From an uncultured Eubacteriales bacterium (GTDB taxonomy: Bacteria > Bacillota > Clostridia > Oscillospirales > UBA644): DNA of 64,000 nucleotides. The stretch lies in assembly GCA_934438175.1 (NCBI GenBank), contig CAKSBH010000002.1, forward strand, positions 181,095 through 245,094. Reading direction: 5' to 3'. Position numbers and translations under genes: made by a program. Of the stretch, positions 58,710 through 64,000 are shown one piece after another. The notes beneath the pieces were generated by a model that had not been told where the DNA came from, searched no databases, and saw only the letters and a program-made list of their open reading frames with translations. Each line of letters opens with the position of its first letter. The stretch's first letter is position 1.

Positions 58710-59699
58710 ATGCGTCTGTTTGCAAAATATCTGCGTTCCCACCGGCTGGAAATTGCGGTGTTCGGACTGCTTTGCGTGCTGTTTCTGGTGTCGTTTGCGC
58801 TGTACCGGCTCCCGGTTGCCGCCGCGGCATATCCTGCCGTGCTCGGGGCTGTGCTTTCGGCGGTTGTGCTGGTGCTGGATTTTCTGCGCACAAAGGCGCG
58901 CCGGAAGCGGCTGGAGGATGCCGGGAAGCGGACGTCGGAAACGGTGGAGTCCTGGCTGCCCGAGCCCCGTACGCCCGAAGAGGAGGCGTACACGGAGCTG
59001 GTGCATCGGCTGTGCCGGGAGGCGGATCGGCTGCGGCGGGATGCCGAACAGCGCGAGCGGGAACGGACGGATTATTATACGGTGTGGGCGCATCAGATCA
59101 AAACGCCCATTTCCGCCATGGATCTGATGCTGCAAAGCGAAAATTCCGGCACGGCGCGCCTCCTTTCCTCGGAGCTGCGGCGGGTGGAGCGGTATGCGGA
59201 GATGGTGCTGACGTATCAGCGGCTGGACGCGGAAAACGGAGACTGGGTCTTCCGGGAATACGAGGTGGATGTGCTGGTGCGGCGGGCGGTGCGGCGGTTT
59301 TCACAGGAATTCATTCTGCGGAAGCTGAAAATGGAGGATGTTCCGACGGGCAGAACGATTGTGACCGACGAGAAGTGGTTCGGGTTTGTGCTGGAGCAGC
59401 TTCTGTCCAACGCGCTCAAATACACCCGGGAGGGCGGAATCCGCATCTTCGCGGAGGGCGACACGCTGGTGATCCGGGATTCCGGCATCGGCATCGCTCC
59501 CGAGGATCTGCCCCGTGTGTTTGACCGGGGCTATACGGGATACAACGGCAGAACGGATCGGCGTGCGACGGGGTTGGGGCTGTATCTCTGCCGCCGTATC
59601 TGCGAAAAGCTGAATCTTCCGCTGACGCTGGAATCGACCCCCGGTGTGGGGACGGACGCCCGCATCGGGCTGAAGCAGTACGGGCTTCGGGCGGAATGA
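58710..59699 (+). CDS. BceS-like intramembrane-sensing histidine kinase
   Basis: 329 residues from ATG 58710 (AGAAGGGGG upstream; ATG 58692 overlaps the previous stop and is less likely). Two transmembrane helices (about 13-60) with almost no loop between them mark an intramembrane sensor with no extracellular domain. The HisKA part has His at about 128 (VWAHQIKTPISAM) and the HATPase shows EQLLSNALKYT, DSGIGIAPED and GLGLYLC. These kinases sense drug load through the BceAB transporter, whose genes follow. Confidence 0.9.
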   Translation: MRLFAKYLRSHRLEIAVFGLLCVLFLVSFALYRLPVAAAAYPAVLGAVLSAVVLVLDFLRTKARRKRLEDAGKRTSETVESWLPEPRTPEEEAYTELVHRLCREADRLRRDAEQRERERTDYYTVWAHQIKTPISAMDLMLQSENSGTARLLSSELRRVERYAEMVLTYQRLDAENGDWVFREYEVDVLVRRAVRRFSQEFILRKLKMEDVPTGRTIVTDEKWFGFVLEQLLSNALKYTREGGIRIFAEGDTLVIRDSGIGIAPEDLPRVFDRGYTGYNGRTDRRATGLGLYLCRRICEKLNLPLTLESTPGVGTDARIGLKQYGLRAE

Positions 59700-59710
59700 G
59701 AGACCGGGCT

Positions 59711-59747
59711 TCTTACGGGAATGTAAGACGGAGCCGGAAAAATGTAA
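59711..59747 (+). promoter_or_regulatory. Putative BceR-type operator
   Basis: TTACG-GGAA-TGTAA (within TCTTACGGGAATGTAAGA, 59711-59728) matches the known BceR-type box TNACA-N4-TGTAA with one change and is a perfect 6-bp inverted repeat TCTTAC/GTAAGA. A second TGTAA half-site follows 21 bp later (59743-59747). Confidence 0.7.
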
Positions 59748-59777
59748 GGCGATTCCATGGCTGGGTCGCCTTTTTTG

Positions 59778-59786
59778 TGCTATCAT
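59778..59786 (+). promoter_or_regulatory. Extended -10 promoter of bceAB
   Basis: TGCTATCAT (hexamer 59781-59786) without a recognisable -35, consistent with a promoter that needs the activator bound at 59711-59747. Confidence 0.65.
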
Positions 59787-59816
59787 GGGAGCAGAAATTC
59801 TGAGGGAGGCCGTGCG

Positions 59817-60581
59817 ATGAGCATTCTGGATGTAAAAAATCTGAAAAAAGTATATTCCACCCGTCTGGGCGGAAACCGGGTGGAGGCGCTGCGGGATGTG
59901 ACGTTTTCGGTGGAGAAGGGCGAATTCGTTGCCGTTATGGGCGAATCCGGCTCCGGAAAAACCACCCTGCTCAACATTCTGGCGGCGCTGGACCGTCCGA
60001 CGTCGGGCAGCGTGCTGCTGGACGGCAGAGACCTTGCGCAGATCCGGGACGCGGATCTGGCGACGTTTCGCCGGGACAATCTGGGCTTTGTGTTTCAGGA
60101 GTTCAATCTGCTGGACACGTTTACGCTGGAAGACAACATTCTTCTTCCGCTTGTTCTGGCGGGAACCGGCTATGAGGACATGATGCGGCGGCTGGAGCCG
60201 GTCGCTTCCCGGCTGGGTCTGACGGAACTGCTGAAAAAATATCCGTATGAGGTCTCCGGCGGGCAGAAGCAGCGTGCCGCCGTTGCCCGTGCCGTCATCA
60301 CGGAGCCGAAGCTGATTCTTGCCGACGAGCCGACGGGGGCGCTGGATTCCCGGTCTTCCGACGAGCTTCTGCGCCTGTTCGGCAGCATCAACCGGGCGGG
60401 GCATACCGTGGTGATGGTCACCCATTCCGTGCGTGCGGCAAGCATGGCGGGTCGTGTTCTGTTTATCCGGGACGGCGAGGTGTTTCATCAAATCTACCGT
60501 GGGGAGCGCACGGAGGAACAGATGTATCAGGAAATTGCGCACACGCTGACGCTGCTGGCGACGGGAGGCGATGCCGTATGA
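59817..60581 (+). CDS. BceA-like ABC transporter ATPase
   Basis: 254 residues from ATG 59817. Walker A GESGSGKTT, Q-loop FVFQEFNLLD, signature YEVSGGQKQRAA, Walker B ILADEPTGALD and the H-loop VTHS are complete. The sequence is of the MacB/BceA-type exporter class. It powers removal of bacitracin-like or other peptide antibiotics from lipid II-cycle targets and relays the signal to the kinase. It overlaps the permease gene by 4 bases. Confidence 0.93.
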   Translation: MSILDVKNLKKVYSTRLGGNRVEALRDVTFSVEKGEFVAVMGESGSGKTTLLNILAALDRPTSGSVLLDGRDLAQIRDADLATFRRDNLGFVFQEFNLLDTFTLEDNILLPLVLAGTGYEDMMRRLEPVASRLGLTELLKKYPYEVSGGQKQRAAVARAVITEPKLILADEPTGALDSRSSDELLRLFGSINRAGHTVVMVTHSVRAASMAGRVLFIRDGEVFHQIYRGERTEEQMYQEIAHTLTLLATGGDAV

Positions 60582-62593
60582 AGGCGGGCTTCTATCCGCG
60601 GCTGGCGCGGGACGGCATCCGCAAAAACCGCCGTCTGTACCTGCCGTATCTTCTGACCTGCATCGGCACGGTGATGATGTTTTATCTGGTGGCGTTTCTG
60701 TCAGGCAGCGGAACGGTTGCCTCGCTGAAGGGCGGGCGGACCATCACGGCGATGATGGGGCTGGGCGTCTGGGTGCTTGCCCTGTTTTCCCTGCTGTTTC
60801 TGTTTTATTCCCATTCGTTTCTGATGCGGCGGCGCAAACGGGAGTTCGGACTGTACAACGTGCTGGGAATGGGAAAACGGAACATCGGCAGGGTGCTGCT
60901 GTGGGAGACCCTGACGGTGTTCGGCGTGTCCGTTTCCGCCGGGCTTCTGCTCGGCATCGGGTTTTCCAAGCTGGCAGAGCTGGGGCTGGTGAACCTGATT
61001 CACGGGGATGTGACGTTCCGGATCACGGTGTCGATGCGGGCGGTGTGGCTGACGGTGGCGGTGTTCGGCTGCATCTTTCTGCTGCAGTTTCTCAACGGAC
61101 TGCGGCAGATCCGGTTTTCCGGGACGATGTCGCTTCTGCGCAGCGAAAATTCCGGAGAAAAGGTTCCCCGTGCCAACTGGGTGTTTGCGGTTCTCGGCGT
61201 GCTGATTCTCGGCGGCGCCTACGGCATTGCCGTGTCGGTGCAGAATCCGGTGGCGGCGCTGACGCTGTTTTTTGTTGCCGTGCTGATGGTCATCGTGGCA
61301 ACCTATCTTCTGCTGATCTCCGGCTCGGTGACGCTGTGCCGCGCGCTGCAGAAGAACAAACGGTATTATTACCGTCCGTCGCATTTCGTTTCGGTCTCCT
61401 CCATGGTATACCGGATGAAGCGCAACGGGGCGGGGCTTGCGTCGGTGTGCGTTCTTGCCACGATGGTGCTGGTGATGGTATCCACCACCATCAGCCTGTA
61501 TGCCGGGCTGGAGGATTCCCTGGCTGCCCGGTACCCCCGGGAGGTCAACCTGGTGTTTTCGTCCTATACGGACACGTCCGTTCTCCGGAAGGAGGAGGCG
61601 GAGACGCTGTATGCCCGGGTGAAGGCAAGCATGGAAGAGGCAGGCGGTACGGTGAAGGATGTGCGTGCACTGCGCTTTGCGCAGGTGAGTGCCGTCCGAC
61701 GCGGTACGGAACTGCGGTTTCCCGCCGAGGAATCGCTGGAAGTCCTGCCGGATTCCCTCTGTGCGCTGTATCTGATTCCGGTTGAGGATTACAACACGCT
61801 ATGCGGGCAGAACGTGACGCTGGGCGGGGAGGAAGCTTTGGTGTATGCGTACCGCACCTCGTGGGAGGGTGCGGAGATCTCGCTGAACGGAATTGTGTAT
61901 TCCGTGCGGGATACCGTAAAGAAGTTTACGGTGAGCGGGGATGTGAGCGCCAGCGTGTACCCCTGTCTGGTTTTGGTTGTGCAGGATGTGGAAGCCGCTC
62001 TGGAGCCGTTTGAAGAGGAGGTCAACCGCGCCGATTTCCGCCTGGCATACGAACTGGATTTCGATTGCGGGCTGTCGGATTCCGCTCTGGAGCCCACGAT
62101 CCGCCGGAATCGGGATGTGTGGCTGGAGGACCGGAACCTGGGAATTTCCTGGGAATGCCGGGAGCTGAACCGTGCGGATTTTTACGGAATGTACGGCGGG
62201 CTGCTGTATCTCGGCGTGATTCTCAGCGTGGTGTTTCTGGCTGCCGTGGTGCTTCTGCTGTACTACAAGCAGATTACGGAGGGATATGAGGATCAGCCGC
62301 GGTTTGCCATCATGCGGAATGTGGGCATGACCCTGCCGGAGATCCGCCGCAGCATCCGGTCGCAGATGCGCACGGTGTTCTTCCTGCCGCTGGTGGGAGC
62401 CGGGCTGCACCTGGTGTTCGCGTTTCCCATGGTGGAGAAGCTGCTGCATCTGTCCGGGCTGACCAACACCGGCCTGTTTGCCGCCGTCACGGCGGGCTGC
62501 TCTCTTGTTTTTGCTCTGTTTTACCTGCTGACCTACCGCATAACGTCCCGCTCGTATTACCGGATTGTCAGCGGCGGCAGAGAGCGGGAATGA
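60578..62593 (+). CDS. BceB-like FtsX-domain permease
   Basis: 671 residues. Ten transmembrane helices are expected: one near the N-terminus (about 20-40), FtsX domains in the first half (about 50-300), an extracellular domain of about 200 residues (330-535) and three C-terminal helices (about 545-660). This layout defines BceB. It completes the BceRS-BceAB module by binding the peptide drug or its lipid II complex. Large extracellular loops vary with drug type, so the substrate cannot be predicted. Confidence 0.92.
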   Translation: MKAGFYPRLARDGIRKNRRLYLPYLLTCIGTVMMFYLVAFLSGSGTVASLKGGRTITAMMGLGVWVLALFSLLFLFYSHSFLMRRRKREFGLYNVLGMGKRNIGRVLLWETLTVFGVSVSAGLLLGIGFSKLAELGLVNLIHGDVTFRITVSMRAVWLTVAVFGCIFLLQFLNGLRQIRFSGTMSLLRSENSGEKVPRANWVFAVLGVLILGGAYGIAVSVQNPVAALTLFFVAVLMVIVATYLLLISGSVTLCRALQKNKRYYYRPSHFVSVSSMVYRMKRNGAGLASVCVLATMVLVMVSTTISLYAGLEDSLAARYPREVNLVFSSYTDTSVLRKEEAETLYARVKASMEEAGGTVKDVRALRFAQVSAVRRGTELRFPAEESLEVLPDSLCALYLIPVEDYNTLCGQNVTLGGEEALVYAYRTSWEGAEISLNGIVYSVRDTVKKFTVSGDVSASVYPCLVLVVQDVEAALEPFEEEVNRADFRLAYELDFDCGLSDSALEPTIRRNRDVWLEDRNLGISWECRELNRADFYGMYGGLLYLGVILSVVFLAAVVLLLYYKQITEGYEDQPRFAIMRNVGMTLPEIRRSIRSQMRTVFFLPLVGAGLHLVFAFPMVEKLLHLSGLTNTGLFAAVTAGCSLVFALFYLLTYRITSRSYYRIVSGGRERE

Positions 62594-62620
62594 CGGTGCG
62601 GCAACGGAAAAAGCATAAAA

Positions 62621-62655
62621 AAATCCCGGCGATCCTTGATGGATCGCCGGATGCT
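62621..62655. terminator. Terminator between convergent genes
   Basis: ccggcgatcc/ggatcgccgg stem. On the - strand it is followed by GATTTTTTTATGC (good); on the + strand by ATGCTTTTTG. Confidence 0.85.
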
Positions 62656-62664
62656 TTTTGCGGA

Positions 62665-63159
62665 TCAGAGGAATTTCCCCTCGGCCTTCAGCCGGTCGTA
62701 TTTTTTCGGATCGCGGAATTTGAACGGTGTGGCGGGATGTCCGCCGGCAATGGCGAGCGACGGCACGTTGCGGCACACCACGCTTCCCGCCTGGATGACG
62801 GCGCCTTCTCCGATGGTCACGCCGCCGAGAATCATCACGCTTTCGCCGAGCCAGACGTTGTCGCCGATGACGACGTCCTTGTGAACATAGGTGGTGTCGT
62901 AGGGAAGGGCATCGCCGTCCTTCCAGTTGTGGAAGGAGGTCAGAACACGGATGTGCTTGCCGGAATGGAAGTTGTTGCCGATGGTGATCTTTCCTTCGCC
63001 CGAAACGCTGAAGCCGTTGAAGTGGCAGTTATCCCCGATTGTCATGTTGCGGGAAAAATGACAGGGGAAATTGCATTTGCAGTTCTTTCCGTGGCGGATC
63101 TTCCGCAGACAGAAGAACGAGCAGAGGGCGGAATAGATTTTTTTGATGAGTTCTCTCAT
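62665..63159 (-). CDS. Left-handed beta-helix (hexapeptide) acyltransferase
   Basis: 164 residues from ATG 63159 (GGATG upstream). Hexapeptide repeats (IGDNCHF, GEGKITIGNN, VVIGDNVWLGESVMILGGVTIGEGAVIQAGSVV) form a left-handed beta-helix, and GGHPATPFKFRD is the usual CoA-proximal end of maltose/galactoside O-acetyltransferases and CysE-like enzymes. The N-terminus is basic and Cys-rich (CSFFCLRKIRHGKNCKCNF). It may acetylate surface sugars. It overlaps the upstream hypothetical gene by 4 bases. Confidence 0.88.
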   Translation of the reverse strand: MRELIKKIYSALCSFFCLRKIRHGKNCKCNFPCHFSRNMTIGDNCHFNGFSVSGEGKITIGNNFHSGKHIRVLTSFHNWKDGDALPYDTTYVHKDVVIGDNVWLGESVMILGGVTIGEGAVIQAGSVVCRNVPSLAIAGGHPATPFKFRDPKKYDRLKAEGKFL

Positions 63160-63695
63160 GTTTCGGCATCCTTCTTTTCGTTGTTTTTCTGTTCCTGGTA
63201 TCTGCGCAGTGCCGCGTTGAGCTGCGGAATGCGAAATTCCTGAGACGGGTGCAGGGTGAGGTCGTTGCGCCGTGTGAGATGCCCGTAGGTCGAAGAGGAA
63301 CTGTGAAGGAAATAGCGGTTGTAAAGCTGGCGGCCGAAGCTGTTTTTCTCGGACATATCGCAAAGATACCCGATGTTGCCGGCGACGCGCCGCTGCTCCA
63401 CGGCGATGATCTGCAGCGAATCCGGATGGGCAAACTCCGGCAGGTGCGCCGTCAGGGCACGGAAGAAGGCCTCTTCGGAATCGGTGAGGCGGGACGAAAG
63501 ATTTTTGCGGATCAGATCCCAGTTATCCAGCAGATTGTTCAGCTCGTCCCGGTCGGCGTTCTCCAGCACCTGTGCCAGGAGAATCAGTGCCGATTCCAGC
63601 GATTGCTTGCGGTCATCCTTTGATACGGTTTCCGGTGCGACCGGCGAAATTTTCGGCTTTGCGGGCGGATTTTTCTTCGGAGCCGGTGTTTTCAT
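63156..63695 (-). CDS. Hypothetical protein
   Basis: I do not recognise this protein. 179 residues from ATG 63695, which has GGGGGAATTG upstream; an earlier ATG at 63716 has no ribosome site. The N-terminal 30 residues are Pro- and Lys-rich (KTPAPKKNPPAKPKISP) and probably disordered. The rest is helical and hydrophilic (ALILLAQVLENADRDELNNLL, ...LQIIAVEQRRV...) with a Ser-rich patch (LHSSSSTYGHL). No membrane segment, Cys pair or known motif was seen. It is co-transcribed with the hexapeptide acyltransferase. Confidence 0.7.
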   Translation of the reverse strand: MKTPAPKKNPPAKPKISPVAPETVSKDDRKQSLESALILLAQVLENADRDELNNLLDNWDLIRKNLSSRLTDSEEAFFRALTAHLPEFAHPDSLQIIAVEQRRVAGNIGYLCDMSEKNSFGRQLYNRYFLHSSSSTYGHLTRRNDLTLHPSQEFRIPQLNAALRRYQEQKNNEKKDAET

Positions 63696-63759
63696 GACAA
63701 TTCCCCCATTTTGCAAAAAAAATCAAAGACAGACAATTCCAAATAGAATCTCTTATATT

Positions 63760-63789
63760 ATTATAACATTCCTTGTCGCGTTCTGTCAA
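63760..63789 (-). promoter_or_regulatory. Promoter of the hypothetical-acyltransferase unit
   Basis: TTGACA (63789-63784), 18 bp, TATAAT (63765-63760) on the - strand. Confidence 0.85.
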
Positions 63790-63912
63790 GAGTCCATTGC
63801 ACCGGAAACCCGTTTTGAACCGAAAAAAACAAGCCGATGGTCGGGCGGATCCGACAAAAAGCGACCGGAAATCCCCGGAAGCAGAAAATTGAAAAAAATC
63901 GGTGGGAAGGGC

Positions 63913-63941
63913 TTGACAAACGCTTCGCAATCGGCTATAAT
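63913..63941 (+). promoter_or_regulatory. Promoter of tRNA-Leu(CAG)
   Basis: TTGACA (63913-63918), 17 bp, TATAAT (63936-63941), 19 bases before the tRNA. The stretch 63790-63912 contains nothing else that I can support. Confidence 0.9.
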
Positions 63942-63960
63942 AAACAGGCGCGCAGGAAAT

Positions 63961-64000
63961 GCGGGTATGGCGGAATTGGCAGACGCGCTAGATTCAGGTT
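63961..64000 (+). tRNA. tRNA-Leu (anticodon CAG), 5' part only
   Basis: The acceptor GCGGGTA, D-arm TGGCGGAATTGGCAGACGCG and the start of the anticodon arm CTAGA-TTCAGGT (anticodon CAG) are visible. The window edge cuts the gene after 40 bases, so the 3' half is not verified. Confidence 0.9.

Overview
The window looks like chromosomal DNA of a GC-rich (visibly above 50 percent GC) Clostridia-class Firmicute, probably an uncultured gut or rumen type. The evidence is the near-consensus sigma-A promoters (TTGACA, 17 bp, TATAAT) with strong AGGAGG ribosome sites, the yicC-remA-gmk-rpoZ-priA-def-fmt-rlmN-stp-prkC-rsgA housekeeping run, a TepA/YlzJ pair, a type III glutamine synthetase, a split archaeal-style glutamate synthase and an archaeal-type AspRS. 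No rRNA, CRISPR array, prophage, plasmid or insertion sequence was seen.

Layout. 1-0.4 kb: tail of a peptide-type ABC substrate-binding protein. 0.4-1.7 kb: TetR regulator with a DUF308 membrane protein. 1.75-11.25 kb: a nitrogen-assimilation island. A leftward operon (glnN, a 54-residue unknown, asnB) and a rightward operon (glutamate synthase split into amidotransferase, FMN/Fe-S and GXGXG proteins, then a short GlnA and an ANTAR RNA-binding regulator) diverge from one intergenic region. Both 5' leaders in that region carry A1/G4 hexaloop hairpins that overlap intrinsic terminators, the signature of ANTAR antitermination. 11.26-15.6 kb: pyrG, purB, purA. 15.9-18.7 kb: processive membrane glycosyltransferase, YgjP-type metallopeptidase, CatA-like acetyltransferase. 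18.75-20.3 kb: a collagen-like surface protein gene broken by a 14-bp tandem duplication, a second frameshift and a C10 tract, followed by a TetR gene and tRNA-Leu(GAG).

20.8-32.0 kb: the housekeeping operon from yicC to rsgA, ending in a TIM44-like membrane protein. 32.1-36.2 kb: HPr-like protein, WYL regulator and a large secreted SH3/papain-like amidase protein. 36.2-39.1 kb: a P2A cation ATPase behind a yybP-ykoY (manganese) riboswitch. 39.1-44.9 kb: typA, a divergent PRPP synthetase, YfbR-like nucleotidase, a stand-alone E2-like acyltransferase, tepA and ylzJ. 45-46.7 kb: cytosolic sialidase-like protein with YhcH. 46.7-49.1 kb: feoAB. 49.3-53 kb: PrsA/SurA-like foldase, alpha/beta hydrolase and a DUF4097 lipoprotein.

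53-57.3 kb: leftward tsaE-tsaB-rpiB-upp, AspRS and an HD hydrolase. 57.4-62.6 kb: GNAT acetyltransferase, then a complete BceRS-BceAB-type antimicrobial-peptide sensing and efflux module with a likely BceR operator. 62.6-64 kb: hexapeptide acyltransferase, a hypothetical protein, and the start of tRNA-Leu(CAG) cut by the window edge.

The strongest candidate for something worth following up is the nitrogen island. Its ANTAR protein has a receiver domain without the phospho-acceptor Asp, the acidic pair or the conserved Lys. Its putative RNA targets are built as single or serial hexaloop attenuators rather than the usual tight pair. The repeat-laden collagen-like gene is the second most interesting locus. 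All calls rest on reading the sequence by eye; no database or structure search was run.
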